Both the position numbers and the translations under genes were made by a program. Positions 9,104 to 20,391 of a stretch of DNA of 64,000 bases are shown here, one piece after another (within the stretch, counting starts at the first letter, position 1; every line of letters begins with the position of its first letter). This stretch comes from Lacticaseibacillus camelliae DSM 22697 = JCM 13995 (lineage in GTDB: Bacteria; Bacillota; Bacilli; Lactobacillales; Lactobacillaceae). The notes beneath the pieces are model-generated. The model was not told the DNA's origin. It saw nothing but the letters and a program-made list of their open reading frames with translations, and did no database searches. Where the stretch lies: assembly GCF_001311195.1 (NCBI RefSeq), contig NZ_BBAJ01000002.1, positions 1 through 64,000 of the forward strand, in the 5' to 3' direction.

Positions 9104-10487
9104 TTATTTGCCGTGGCGGAAGCCGTAAGCGAAGTAGATCAGCAGGCCGATTCCAAACCAGATGAGGCTCATCATCCAGGTCTCTTTTGAAAGCTGGCTC
9201 ATCAGCAACAAGCAAAAGAGAAACGACACGACCGGGACGACTGGGTAACCTGGCACTTTAAACCCGGGGTTGTGAATCTGCTCGTGCTTACGCAACGGCA
9301 AAATGCCTAGGCTGACAATGGCAAAAGCGATCAGGGTCCCAATGTTGACTAGGTTGACCAGCTGAGTCAACGGCACGAGACCGCCAAGCACAGCGATGAC
9401 GATGGTGACCGTGGTGAGCGCGTGATGGGGCAGCTGGTTCTTGACCTCGCCGAACCATTTTGGCAAGAGACCGTCGCGGCCGATTGCGTAGACCAAGCGC
9501 GAGCTAGAGTAGATCATGGTGACCATCATTGTGAACATGCCCGCCAGTGCGCCGACTGCAATGATGCCGGCGAGCTGCGGCTGGTGGATGAAGTTCAGCG
9601 CGAACGACACCGGATCGGCCACGTTGAGGTGCGTGTACTTCACCATGCCGGTTAAAACGATTGCGACCAGCACATACAGGATGGTGGCGATGATCAAGGT
9701 GCCAATGATGCCGCGCGGCAGGGTCTTCTGCGGCTTTTTTCACTTCAGGCGCGCTGGCTGAAACGGCGTCAAAGCCCAGATAGGCAAAAAAGACGAGCGA
9801 CGCGCCGGCGAGAATGCCCTTGACGCCGAACGGCATGAAGGGGTGCCAGTTAACCGGCTTGATGTAAAAAGCCCCGACGACCACGAAGATGCCGATGATC
9901 AGCAGCTTAACGAGGACCATCGCGCGATTCACCGCCATGGAGGTGTTCATGCCGCGTGAAAGCATGGAGCCGATCAGCAGGATGACGAGCACCGCGATCA
10001 GGTTGATGTAGGTGCCATGCGCCGGATCAAACGCGCCACTGATGGCTTGAGGCAGGTGCAGGCCGAAACCGCTGATCAGACTGGCGAAGTAGGCGGAAAA
10101 ACTAGTCGACACAACGGCCACCGCCAGCATGTATTCGAGGATCAAGGCCCAGCCGATCACCCAGCCGACCAGCTGACCGAAGACGATGCTGCCATAGGCA
10201 TAGGCGGAGCCGGCCACAGGCAGGGCCGAAGCAAACTCGGCGTAGCACATCGCTGCTAGCGAGCAAACCACCGCGGCCAAGACAAAGGCCAGCGTGATGG
10301 CTGGCCCACTAGTCGTTGCCGCGACCGTGCCTGGTAAAATAAAGATCCCGGTGCCAATCACGGCACCGATGCCCAGGGCGATCAGGTCCCGAGTGGTCAG
10401 CGTGCGCGCCAGCTGGTGGTCCGCATTGAGGGTGCTTTCCACGTCTGGCTTGTGCGTGATGCGCTGCCAAAAGCTCGGTTTACTCAT
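9104..10487 (-). CDS. APC-family amino acid permease (frameshifted)
   Basis: Reconstructed length is 460 residues with about 12 membrane helices. The N-terminal TLTTRDLIALGIGAVIGTGI motif is diagnostic of the APC superfamily, and GFDAVSASAPEVKKPQ is the conserved loop before helix 7. It resembles the YfnA/cationic amino acid transporter branch. One extra base in the T6 run at 9735-9740 (A6 in the gene, A5 expected) shifts the frame; corrected, it reads KKPQKTLPRGIIGTL, as in homologues. The ATG at 10487 overlaps the plsC-like stop by four bases (ATGA), so the two are co-transcribed. The substrate is not determined. Confidence 0.88.
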
Positions 10488-11137
10488 TTAACTTTGCCAG
10501 CCTCCTTTTCCGCTAGGTACTTCTTCTGATCCGGCACGTACTTGAAGGTCGGGTCGATTGCCTTATCGATGGCGTCAAAAGACTGCTGCATCTGTTCGCC
10601 AAGCTGGGCGGTCATTGCGTCCGTCACGCGGCCTGCGGGCACGGTGATGGGATCGCCGAACCGGACGGTGATGCGCTTGCGCAGAAAAATGTGTGAGAAC
10701 TTGACCGGTCCTTGGTAAACGGCCGGGACGATCGGCACCTTGGCGAGCTTGGCAATCAAAACCGCGCCGCCCTTGAGCTGCTGCGAGTAGCGCGAGCCGG
10801 AAGGAAAAATCATTACGGCCAACTTGCCCTCTTTTAATGTACGCACAGGGATCTTGATGGTGCTTGGGCCGGGGTTTGCCCGGTTGACGGGAAAGGCGTT
10901 GGCATGGTCAAGAATCCAGCGTAAAATAGGATTCTTGAAGAGCTCCTCCTTGGCCATGAATGAGTATTTGCGTGGGCTGCCAGCCAGCGCGAAGAAAAGC
11001 GGGTCCCACCAGGTGCGGTGGGGGCCAACGAGCACGTATGGCCCGTCCGGCAAGGCTTGCTTATTTTCGTAATGGGTGTTGCCGTTGATCAGCAGGACAA
11101 GGACCCGCACGACCCAGCGGATGAATGAATAAAACAT
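10484..11137 (-). CDS. plsC: 1-acyl-sn-glycerol-3-phosphate acyltransferase family protein
   Basis: A 217-residue membrane-associated acyltransferase that would add the second acyl chain to lysophosphatidate. The N-terminus is one hydrophobic helix (FYSFIRWVVRVLVLLI). The catalytic H-x4-D motif appears as PHRTWWDP, and the substrate-binding block is FPSGSRYS in place of the usual FPEGTRS. The Glu-to-Ser change is unusual enough to leave the exact substrate open. The ATG at 11137 is picked from three in-frame ATGs because AAGGA lies 9 bases upstream. It is upstream of, and coupled to, the permease, and divergent from the methyltransferase gene. Confidence 0.8.
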   Translation of the reverse strand: MFYSFIRWVVRVLVLLINGNTHYENKQALPDGPYVLVGPHRTWWDPLFFALAGSPRKYSFMAKEELFKNPILRWILDHANAFPVNRANPGPSTIKIPVRTLKEGKLAVMIFPSGSRYSQQLKGGAVLIAKLAKVPIVPAVYQGPVKFSHIFLRKRITVRFGDPITVPAGRVTDAMTAQLGEQMQQSFDAIDKAIDPTFKYVPDQKKYLAEKEAGKVK

Positions 11138-11234
11138 GATGTTCATTCCTTCCATAAAATGCCGCTTGCGGCTTAGGATATTGTTCGATAAATTATACCA
11201 CAAACGCTTTACGGCGTTAGCAGGAGGCCATGGC

Positions 11235-11975
11235 ATGGGTGAAGTTGCTTTAGAGCCAGATGAACGCGTTGACGAGCTCAAGGGAGCCGGCATTCGCATT
11301 ATTCAAAGTCCACAAGTCTTTGCGTTTTCGTTGGATGCGGTGCTGCTTGCAGACTTTGCCATGATCAAAAAGACGAGTCGAGTCGTTGACCTGGCCGCTG
11401 GCAATGGGGCAGTGGGTCTGTTCGTGGCCCGTAAAACCACCAACCAGGTGACACTCATCGAACTGCAAGCCAGGCTAGCAGATATGGCGCAGCGCAGCGT
11501 CCGGTTGAACGACCTGACCAACGTTGATGTGCACCAGCAAGACCTGAAGGATGCCACTCAGATCGTGTCCAAAGATTCGGTCGACGTGGTGACCTGCAAT
11601 CCGCCGTACTTCAAGGTGACCGATCAGTCGTTGACCAACCCCAATGACCACCTGGCTCTGGCTCGCCATGAGTTGACCACCAATTTTCAAACGGTCTGTC
11701 AAACCGCGGCGAGCCTGCTGAAGTACCAGGGAAAGGCGTTTTTCGTGCACCGACCGGAGCGGCTTGAAGAATTGCTCTCAACCATGGCGGCCGCGGACCT
11801 TGCCCCTAAGCGCGTGCGGTTCATTCACCCCAAGGCGGACCGCGAGGCGAACATGGTCCTGCTGGAAGGCATTCGCTCTGGCAAACCGGCGGGGATGCGC
11901 ATCCTGCCACCACTGGTGGTGTACGGATCTGATGGGCGTTACGGGGAAGAGGTGCAGCACTTACTTTATGGCTAA
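11235..11975 (+). CDS. tRNA1(Val) adenine-37 N6-methyltransferase-like protein
   Basis: A 246-residue SAM-dependent methyltransferase of the TrmN6/YfiC type. The N-terminal [16 protein letters not shown] segment, the SAM-binding [13 protein letters not shown] motif and the catalytic NPPYF motif (in [11 protein letters not shown]) define the family, which methylates adenine N6 in tRNA. ATG 11235 is preferred to upstream in-frame starts because AGGAGG (11222-11227) is 7 bases away. Its last codons overlap the start of the GIY-YIG gene by 8 bases; this pair is conserved in many Firmicutes (yabB-yazA in Bacillus). It is intact. Confidence 0.88.
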   Translation: MGEVALEPDERVDELKGAGIRIIQSPQVFAFSLDAVLLADFAMIKKTSRVVDLAAGNGAVGLFVARKTTNQVTLIELQARLADMAQRSVRLNDLTNVDVHQQDLKDATQIVSKDSVDVVTCNPPYFKVTDQSLTNPNDHLALARHELTTNFQTVCQTAASLLKYQGKAFFVHRPERLEELLSTMAAADLAPKRVRFIHPKADREANMVLLEGIRSGKPAGMRILPPLVVYGSDGRYGEEVQHLLYG

Positions 11976-12228
11976 ATACTTCTTTTACGTCCTGCTGTGC
12001 GCTGATGGGACATTCTATGGTGGTTATTCGACGGACGTGACTGCGCGCGTGGCCACCCACAACGCAGGGAAAGGGGCCAAGTACACGAAGACTCGGCGGC
12101 CGGTGCGGCTGATTTACTCGGCAGGTTTTGACAACGAACACGATGCGCTGTCAGCAGAGTGGCATTTTAAACACCAAAGTCGGGCCGCAAAAGAGGCGTT
12201 TCTGGCGGCCCATCAGGTGCACTGGTAA
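11968..12228 (+). CDS. GIY-YIG nuclease superfamily protein, UPF0213 (YazA-like)
   Basis: An 86-residue single GIY-YIG domain. The family core [19 protein letters not shown] holds the first motif as YVL and the second as YGG, followed by the conserved Arg ([21 protein letters not shown]) and a Glu near ALSAEWHFK. These are the catalytic positions of the fold. Stand-alone UPF0213 proteins are widespread and their cellular role is not settled. It starts inside the end of the methyltransferase gene, so expression is coupled. It is followed by the rpsB promoter without an obvious terminator. Confidence 0.9.
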   Translation: MAKYFFYVLLCADGTFYGGYSTDVTARVATHNAGKGAKYTKTRRPVRLIYSAGFDNEHDALSAEWHFKHQSRAAKEAFLAAHQVHW

Positions 12229-12250
12229 GTCCTGCACCTAGCAAATAAAG

Positions 12251-12279
12251 TTGCACAACGCTGGTTTTCTCTGTATAAT
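12251..12279 (+). promoter_or_regulatory. rpsB promoter
   Basis: TTGCAC (12251-12256), a 17-base spacer and a consensus TATAAT (12274-12279). It is one of the strongest sigma-A matches in the window, fitting a ribosomal protein operon. Confidence 0.9.
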
Positions 12280-12284
12280 CTTTT

Positions 12285-12400
12285 AAGTGTGAAAAACACA
12301 CAACCCACATCAGGGTAAGATCGTCTGGCCGGTGCTTCGGGAGAAGTGGCCAAGCGAGTTGACGACTCTGAGAGGAATAAAACCATATGGAGGACTACAC
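12285..12400 (+). promoter_or_regulatory. rpsB 5' leader, candidate ribosomal-protein leader RNA
   Basis: About 115 untranslated bases separate the promoter from rpsB. They hold several short pairings, including GTGTG with CACAC near 12287-12302 and a GC-rich block around 12325-12370. Lactobacillales carry a known structured leader at this position (the Lacto-rpsB motif). Assignment to it is by position and size only. S2 binding to its own leader would be the expected control. Confidence 0.5.
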
Positions 12401-13204
12401 ATGTCTGTATTAAGCATGAAGCAATTGCTTGAAGCTGGTGTCCACTTCGGTCACCAGACCCGTCGTTGGAACCCAAAGATGAAGCCATTCATCTTCACGG
12501 AACGCAACGGGATCTACATCATCGACCTGCAAAAGACGGTCAAGATGATCGACGACGCCTATAACTTCGTCAAGGAAGAGGCTGCTGATGGCGGCGTGTT
12601 CCTGTTCGTCGGCACCAAGAAGCAGGCTCAGGATGCGATTCAAGAAGAAGCCACTCGCGCCGGTCAGTACTATGTCAACCACCGTTGGCTTGGCGGTACG
12701 CTGACCAACTGGAACACCATCCAGACTCGGATCAAGCGCCTTAAGGACATCAAGAAGATGGCCACTGATGGGACCTTCGATAAGTTGCCGAAGAAGGAAG
12801 TTTCCCTGCTCAAGAAGCAGCAGGCCAAACTTGAGAAGTTCCTCGGCGGGATCGAAGACATGCCTCGCATCCCAGACGTGATTTTCATCGTTGACCCACG
12901 CAAGGAAAAGATCGCCGTTCAGGAAGCACAAAAGCTGAACATCCCGATTGTTGCGATGGTCGACACGAACTCTGATCCTGACGACATCGATGTCATCATT
13001 CCTTCAAACGATGACGCGATCCGTGCTGTTCGCCTGATCACCTCCACCATGGCTGATGCCATCATTGAAGGCAACCAGGGTGAGGACCAGACCGAAGACG
13101 CTGATGCTGACCAGCAGCCAGCTGACGACGCACCTAAGTCCGATTCGATCGAAGACATTGTGAACGCCGTTGAAGGCGACAACACGAAGCCTGCTGCCGA
13201 ATAA
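12401..13204 (+). CDS. rpsB: 30S ribosomal protein S2
   Basis: A 267-residue protein with all S2 landmarks: [19 protein letters not shown] at the N-terminus, the [14 protein letters not shown] strand, [12 protein letters not shown], and [20 protein letters not shown] near the end. S2 is added late to the 30S body and is needed to bind S1 and mRNA. A long acidic tail (from about residue 227, rich in Asp, Glu and Ala) extends past the core, as in other lactobacilli. ATG 12401 follows ATGGAGGACTACAC. It begins the rpsB-tsf pair and is intact. Confidence 0.97.
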   Translation: MSVLSMKQLLEAGVHFGHQTRRWNPKMKPFIFTERNGIYIIDLQKTVKMIDDAYNFVKEEAADGGVFLFVGTKKQAQDAIQEEATRAGQYYVNHRWLGGTLTNWNTIQTRIKRLKDIKKMATDGTFDKLPKKEVSLLKKQQAKLEKFLGGIEDMPRIPDVIFIVDPRKEKIAVQEAQKLNIPIVAMVDTNSDPDDIDVIIPSNDDAIRAVRLITSTMADAIIEGNQGEDQTEDADADQQPADDAPKSDSIEDIVNAVEGDNTKPAAE

Positions 13205-13224
13205 TTAAATCGTAAGTTAGACTC

Positions 13225-13272
13225 AGCCGTCTGTGCTTTGCAGCAATTGCAGGCGCAGGCGGCTTTTTTTTA
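13225..13272 (+). terminator. Hairpin with T-run between rpsB and tsf
   Basis: GCCGTCTGTGC pairs with GCGCAGGCGGC across a loop of about 15 bases and is followed by eight T residues. It likely reduces read-through into tsf, setting different levels of S2 and EF-Ts from one transcript. Confidence 0.8.
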
Positions 13273-13299
13273 AAACAAACTTTAGGAGGAACTCAAGAA

Positions 13300-14175
13300 A
13301 TGGCTATTACCGCAAAGCAAGTCAAGGAACTGCGCGACCGCACTCAGGTCGGCATGATGGATGCGAAAAAGGCACTGGTTGCCGCTGATGGCGACATGGA
13401 CAAGGCAATCGACGTTCTGCGCGAAAAGGGCCTCGCAAAGGCTGCTAAGAAGGCGGGCAACATTGCCGCTGAAGGGTTGACCGCCATTACGGTTGACGGG
13501 AACGCTGCTGCCATCATCGAGGTCAACTCGGAAACCGACTTCGTGGCGTCCAACGACAAGTTCCAAAACTTTGTGAACGGCGTTGCCAAAGCCGTTGCGG
13601 CGGGCAAGCCGGCTGACATGAACGCTGCCCTGAAGCTCGACGTTGACGGCCAGACGGTCGACGAAGCGGCCAAGGCGTTGACCGCTGTCATCGGCGAAAA
13701 GATCGACCTGCGCCGCTTCACGGTGGTCGAAAAGACCGACGGCGATCACTTCGGCGCATACCTGCACAACGGCGGCCAAGTCGCTGCGCTGGTCACGCTT
13801 GAAGGCGGCGACGACGAGACGGCCCACGACATTGCGATGCACGTGGCAGCCATCAACCCGCAGTACCTGGATCGCACTCAGGTGCCAGCCGATGAGTTGA
13901 AGAAGCAGACCGACTTGTTCACCAAGGAAACGGTTGATGAAGGTAAGCCAGAAAAGATCGTGCCGCGGATCGTTGAGGGCCGGGTCAACAAGTGGCTGTC
14001 CGAGATCTCCCTGGTGGATCAGGAGTTCGTGAAGGATTCCGATAAGACCGTTGCCGAATACGCCAAGAGCAAGGGTGCAACCGTTAAGGGCTTTGTTCGC
14101 TACGAAGTTGGTGAAGGCATCGAAAAGAAGCAAGATAACTTCGTCGATGAAGTCATGGGTCAGATCAAGGACTAG
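13300..14175 (+). CDS. tsf: Elongation factor Ts
   Basis: A 291-residue intact guanine-nucleotide exchange factor for EF-Tu. The N-terminal UBA-like domain carries [19 protein letters not shown], and the core holds the conserved [10 protein letters not shown] and [10 protein letters not shown] segments that enter the EF-Tu nucleotide pocket. A C-terminal coiled-coil region and the ending [16 protein letters not shown] match the family. Start ATG 13300 has AGGAGG about 9 bases upstream. It is transcribed from the rpsB promoter through the intervening hairpin, and a strong terminator follows. Confidence 0.97.
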   Translation: MAITAKQVKELRDRTQVGMMDAKKALVAADGDMDKAIDVLREKGLAKAAKKAGNIAAEGLTAITVDGNAAAIIEVNSETDFVASNDKFQNFVNGVAKAVAAGKPADMNAALKLDVDGQTVDEAAKALTAVIGEKIDLRRFTVVEKTDGDHFGAYLHNGGQVAALVTLEGGDDETAHDIAMHVAAINPQYLDRTQVPADELKKQTDLFTKETVDEGKPEKIVPRIVEGRVNKWLSEISLVDQEFVKDSDKTVAEYAKSKGATVKGFVRYEVGEGIEKKQDNFVDEVMGQIKD

Positions 14176-14187
14176 TTTCTTTTTGGG

Positions 14188-14216
14188 GGTCACGCTTGGT
14201 GCGTGGCCTTTTTTTT
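14188..14216 (+). terminator. Intrinsic terminator after tsf
   Basis: GGTCACGC and GCGTGGCC pair around TTGGT and lead into eight T residues. Confidence 0.9.
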
Positions 14217-14299
14217 GCGAAGGCGGGTCACGCTCGTTGGGGCAAGGCCTACTCTGGTATGGTAAACTAGTAACAGCAACTCAGGAAGGGACAACTCTC

Positions 14300-15018
14300 A
14301 TGATCAAATACAAACGCATTGTACTCAAAGTTTCTGGTGAAGCGCTTGGCGGTGAAAGTGGCGCCGGCATTCAGCCACCGGTCATCAAGCTGATCGCCGA
14401 GCAGATCAAGCAGGTCCATGATATGGGCGTGCAGATCGCGATCGTGTGCGGCGGCGGCAACATCTGGCGCGGCGAAACCGGCGCGGCGATGGGGATGGAA
14501 CGTGCCCAAGCCGATTACATGGGGATGCTGGCCACCGTGATGAACGGGCTGGCGCTGCAGGACAGCCTCGAAAAGCTTGGTGTGGCGACCCGCGTGCAGA
14601 CTAGTATCGAAATGCGCCAAATCGCGGACCTTACATCCGGCGGAAGGCTGTTCGGCACCTTGAAAAAGGGCGCGTCGTGATTTTCGCCGGCGGCACGGGT
14701 AACCCGTACTTCAGCACGGATACCACGGCGGCACTGCGGGCGGCTGAAATTGGCGCCGACGCGATTCTGATGGCGAAAAACGGCGTTGACGGCGTTTATT
14801 CCGCGGATCCGAACAAGGACGCCAACGCAACGAAGTTTGATCACCTCAGCCACATGGACATCATCACAAAGGGGTTGAATGTCATGGACTCCACTGCCAG
14901 CACCTTATCCATGGATAATGACATTCCGCTGGTCGTATTCAATTTGAATGATCCGGACAACATCAAGAAGGTCGTTGAGGGCGAGCACATCGGCACAACG
15001 ATCCAAGGAAAGGATTAA
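14300..15018 (+). CDS. pyrH: UMP kinase (frameshifted)
   Basis: Reconstructed length is 239 residues, matching hexameric bacterial UMP kinase, which phosphorylates UMP to UDP. The N-terminus [14 protein letters not shown], the nucleotide-binding [19 protein letters not shown] and the later [20 protein letters not shown] and [15 protein letters not shown] segments are all diagnostic. A single missing base near 14627 (GCGGACC where GCGGAACC is expected) splits it between QIA and EPYI. ATG 14300 has an AGGAAGG site. The stop is 1 base before the frr start. This is an essential gene, so the break is most likely an error. Confidence 0.93.
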
Positions 15019-15019
15019 C

Positions 15020-15577
15020 ATGGCGAACCAAATTATTGATGACGCCAAGGCGTCAATGAAGAAGTCTGAGGACGCATTGTCCCGCCAGCTCGGCACAATC
15101 CGGGCCGGCCGCGCCAACGCCAGTCTGCTTAACCGCATCGAAGTTGAGTATTACGGCACGAAAACCCCGCTGAACCAAATTGCGGCGATCACGGTGCCAG
15201 AAGCCAGGGTCCTATTGGTTAGCCCGTATGACAAGTCCAGCTTGAAGGATATCGAGTCCGCGCTGAATGCGTCAGATCTGGGCATCAACCCGGCGAATGA
15301 TGGCAACGCGATTCGGTTGGTCGTTCCCCAGCTGACTGGCGAGCGGCGTGCTGAAATCGCCAAAGAAGTGGGCAAGTTCCAGGAAGAAGCCAAGATCGCG
15401 ATCCGCAACATTCGGCGCGACGCTTTGGACAAGCTGAAGAAGCAGGAAAAGGCCGGTGACATTACGGAAGACGACCTGCACCGCGGCGAAAAAGACGTCC
15501 AAAAGGTCACCGATGACTCTGCTAAACGCATTGAAGCCATTGCGGCAGCTAAGGAAGAAGAAATCAAGGAAGGCTGA
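15020..15577 (+). CDS. frr: Ribosome recycling factor
   Basis: A 185-residue intact protein that, with EF-G, splits the post-termination ribosome. It has the conserved [23 protein letters not shown] block, the hinge [16 protein letters not shown] and the C-terminal helix with RREALDKLKK-like sequence ([20 protein letters not shown]). The ribosome-binding site GGAAAGGA lies inside the end of pyrH, so the two are tightly coupled. A weak hairpin terminator follows. Length and domain order (triple-helix bundle plus small beta domain) are normal. Confidence 0.97.
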   Translation: MANQIIDDAKASMKKSEDALSRQLGTIRAGRANASLLNRIEVEYYGTKTPLNQIAAITVPEARVLLVSPYDKSSLKDIESALNASDLGINPANDGNAIRLVVPQLTGERRAEIAKEVGKFQEEAKIAIRNIRRDALDKLKKQEKAGDITEDDLHRGEKDVQKVTDDSAKRIEAIAAAKEEEIKEG

Positions 15578-15590
15578 TCACCAGCCTCGG

Positions 15591-15615
15591 CCCGCGTGTC
15601 TCGCGCGGGTTTTTT
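15591..15615 (+). terminator. Intrinsic terminator after frr
   Basis: CCCGCG and CGCGCGGG form a short GC-rich stem with one bulge and run into six T residues. Confidence 0.75.
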
Positions 15616-15736
15616 GTTGTCAGCTGACGTTTGCCGGACCGGAGAGTCGGCACAGCAACTGCGGCCGCTTTTTCAGCGGGCCGTTTTCTGCTACAATACA
15701 TTAGATGTGACTAGTTTCACGATGGAGGAATTTCTG

Positions 15737-16473
15737 TTGGCCAATCAATCACTTGATCCCACACGCATTCCCGCGCATGTCGCCATCATTATGGATGGCA
15801 ATGGCCGCTGGGCCAAAGCCCGGCACCTGCCGCGCGTCGCCGGGCATAAACAAGGCATGGAAGTTGTCAAAACCATCACCAAGGCGGCGAGTCGTCTTGG
15901 CATTAAGGTGCTCACGCTTTATGCTTTTTCAACCGAGAATTGGAAACGGCCCACCAGCGAGGTTTCATACCTAATGAGGCTGCCAGTCGACTTTTTCGGC
16001 ACATTTATGCCTGAGCTGATTCAGGAAAATGTGCGCGTGCAGGTGATGGGCGAGCTCGATGCCTTGCCGGCAAAAACGCGGCAGGCCGCCGATGACGCGA
16101 TGGCTGACACTGCGCAAAACACGGGCATGATCCTCAACTTTGCGCTGAACTACGGCGCGCGCGACGAGCTGGTCCAAGCCGCTCGCAGCATGGCGCAGGA
16201 GGCCAAGGAAGGTCAGCTCGACCCCACTTCAATCGATGCGCAGGTTGTGGCTGATCACTTGATGACGCGCCACTTGGCGCCTTGGCGGACCCGGATCTGC
16301 TGATCCGCAGCAGCGGGGAGGAGCGGCTGTCAAACTTTTTGCTGTGGCAGCTGGCTTATTCCGAGCTGGTGTTCACCGATACTTATTGGCCTGATTTTAC
16401 CGGGGCGGTGCTTGAATCCTGTATCGTTGAGTATCAGGCACGTGACCGCCGGTTCGGCGGATTAACAAGTTAA
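15737..16473 (+). CDS. uppS: Undecaprenyl diphosphate synthase (frameshifted)
   Basis: Reconstructed length is 245 residues. This cis-prenyltransferase builds the C55 lipid carrier for cell-wall precursors. The catalytic P-loop [20 protein letters not shown], the STENWKRP segment and the C-terminal [20 protein letters not shown] are family hallmarks. The frame breaks at about 16280-16284, where one base is missing before [12 protein letters not shown] 15737 is chosen because GGAGG lies 8 bases upstream; the ATG at 15722 sits before that site. It is followed closely by cdsA, the usual order in Firmicutes. Confidence 0.93.
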
Positions 16474-16485
16474 CGGAGGTTGGTT

Positions 16486-17279
16486 ATGAAACAACGAATC
16501 ATTACAGCGGTGGTGGCGCTGATCATTTTCATCCCGATCCTGATCCTTGGCGGGGTCTGGATCGAGGTCGCCGGGTGCGCACTGGCTGTCATTGCACTGT
16601 CAGAAGTGTTCATCATGCGCAAGAAGATCATTGTCTCGTTTGATTTTCTCATCTCCGCGCTTGGCGTGCTGGCGGTAACGGTGCCGGACAGTCTGCTCAA
16701 ATGGCTGCCGGCTTACATTTCTCGGCTCGACGTCATTTACTTGTTCGTGGTGCTGCTGCTTTTGAACACGGTCGCCAGCAAGAACAGGACGACTTATGAC
16801 GACGTCGCCGTGTCCGCCTTGTCGATTTTTTACATCGGCACCGGCTTCCACTATTTCATCATGCTGCGCAACGACCCGAACGGAGGTTGGATACGTTGCT
16901 GTTCGCGATGCTGATTGTGTGGCTGACGGACTCCGGCGCTTACTTCTGCGGCCGGGCGTTCGGCAAGCACAAACTGTGGCCGGCGATCAGCCCCAACAAG
17001 ACTTGGGAAGGCAGCCTCGGCGGCAACCTGACGGCGCTCATCTTTGCGGCGATCTACTTGAACTTCTTCCCGCAGGCATACGGCTTTTGGCCGATGATGG
17101 GAATCGCACTGGTGCTTTCAATTATCGGCAGCCTCGGCGACCTGATTGAGTCGGCGCTGAAACGCTTTTACGGTGTCAAGGACTCTGGCAAGATTCTGCC
17201 CGGGCACGGCGGTATTTTGGACCGGTTCGACAGCATGCTGTTGGTCATGCCGATGATCCATTTCTTCGGGATCCTTTAA
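16486..17279 (+). CDS. cdsA: Phosphatidate cytidylyltransferase (frameshifted)
   Basis: Reconstructed length is 264 residues with several membrane helices. CdsA makes CDP-diacylglycerol, the branch-point of phospholipid synthesis. The family signature near the C-terminus is clear (SALKRFYGVKDSG followed by LPGHGGILDRFDSM), and WLTDSGAYFCGRAFGKHKL lies before it. One G is missing at about 16888-16890, splitting the protein after NGGW. A strong GGAGG precedes ATG 16486, 12 bases after uppS. The next gene is the site-2 protease rseP. Confidence 0.92.
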
Positions 17280-17304
17280 CCGCATTGCAGAGTAAGGAGG
17301 GCCT

Positions 17305-18544
17305 ATGACAACAATTATCGAATTTTTGGTCGTGTTTGTGATCCTGGTGCTGGTGCACGAATTCGGCCACTTTATTTTTGCCAAGTGGTCCGGCATTCTG
17401 GTCCGTGAGTTTTCCATCGGCATGGGCCGAAACTCGTTGCCTGGCACAAGAACCACACCACCTATACGCTGCGCCTGCTACCGCTGGGCGGTTACGTCCG
17501 CATGGCAGGCTGGCAGGATGAAGACGATGAGATCAAGCCGGGAACGATGCTTGCCATCGAGGTCAACGACCAGAATGTCGTCGAGCGAATCAACTTATCC
17601 AGTAAAACCACGCTCCAAGGCGGCATCCCGGTCCAGGCGGACAGGGTCGATCTGCAGCATGACCTGACAGTGGTCGGCTACGAAAACGGCGATGAGTCTG
17701 AGCTCAAAACCTGGTCCGTCGATCACGACGCCACCATCATTGAGGAAGACGGCACCGAGGTGATTATCGCCCCGGATGACGTCCAGTTCCAAAATGCCAA
17801 GCTTTGGAAACGGATGCTGGTCAATTTTGCCGGTCCAATGAATAATTTTCTGTTGGCCATTGTGGTTTTCATCGGCGTCGCACTGTTCAACGGCGTGGCC
17901 GTGACGAACACCAATCAAATCGGCAAAATCGAGCCGAATTCGCCCGCGGCCGCGGTGGGGCTGAAAGCGGACTCGCGCATTGAATCCATTGGCGGCACCA
18001 AGATCTCGGCGTTTGAAGATATTCAGGGTGCTGTGGCCCAGTACCGCGGGCGCACCACGACGCTGGTCGCCACCAAGGATGGGCAGACTCAGCACTTGAC
18101 GATCCGGCCAACCAGCGACGGCACGATTGGCGTGTACGCTAAGACCACCAAGGCGCCACTGGCGGCGATCAAGTCTGGCTTCACCACCACCTGGGCCTAT
18201 GTTACCGGCATCTTCCACGTCCTCGCTCAGATGGTCACTGGTCATTTTTCCCTGAACCAGCTGGCCGGGCCAGTGGGCATTTACACCATGACAGCAACTG
18301 CCGCCAAGGGTGGGCCGATGAACTTGATCCTGTTCTTAGGCGGCCTGTCGGTCAACCTGGGGATCATGAACCTGATCCCGATTCCGGTGCTTGATGGCGG
18401 CAAAATTTTACTCAACCTGCTTGAGGCAATTCGGCGCAAGCCGCTCAAGCAGGAGCACGAAGCCTGATCACCCTGATCGGGGCCGGTGTGATGTTCGCGT
18501 TGATCATTGCGGTGACCATCAACGATATCATGCGTAGTTTTTAA
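17305..18544 (+). CDS. rseP: Site-2 intramembrane zinc metalloprotease RseP (two frameshifts)
   Basis: Reconstructed length is 413 residues. The catalytic HExxH motif appears as VHEFGHF in the first membrane helix (about residues 18-24). A PDZ domain follows the second helix ([20 protein letters not shown]), and the metal-ligand segment is [17 protein letters not shown]. These proteases cut membrane-bound anti-sigma factors or signal-peptide remnants. Two single C losses break the frame, near 17424-17429 (GMGPKLVAW) and near 18462-18464 (EHEALITLIG). The second repair adds the last membrane helix and moves the stop to 18544. Confidence 0.92.
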
Positions 18545-20271
<1,727 letters not shown>

Positions 20272-20287
20272 TTTAACTCACCAAAGC

Positions 20288-20317
20288 GGCGCCGAGTCCG
20301 ACTCGGCGTCGTTTTTT
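20288..20317 (+). terminator. Intrinsic terminator after proS
   Basis: GGCGCCGAGT and ACTCGGCGTC form a 10-base-pair stem around CCG, followed by G and six T residues. Confidence 0.92.
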
Positions 20318-20332
20318 GCGCTCGTGGGCGGC

Positions 20333-20361
20333 TTGTTTGGCCCCTGAATTCGGGGTAACAT
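20333..20361 (+). promoter_or_regulatory. polC promoter
   Basis: TTGTTT (20333-20338) and TAACAT (20356-20361) are separated by 17 bases. Most of the spacer is CCCCTGAATTCGGGG (20341-20355), whose arms could pair. Confidence 0.55.
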
Positions 20362-20391
20362 GGTTGCATCATCAAAAAGGGAGTGGCTTTT

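Noticed and set aside
12320-12380. tRNA-like 5' half (GGGAGAAGTGGCCAAGCGAG) in the rpsB leader
   Set aside because: No matching acceptor 3' strand, anticodon arm or T arm follows. It is probably chance or part of the leader fold.
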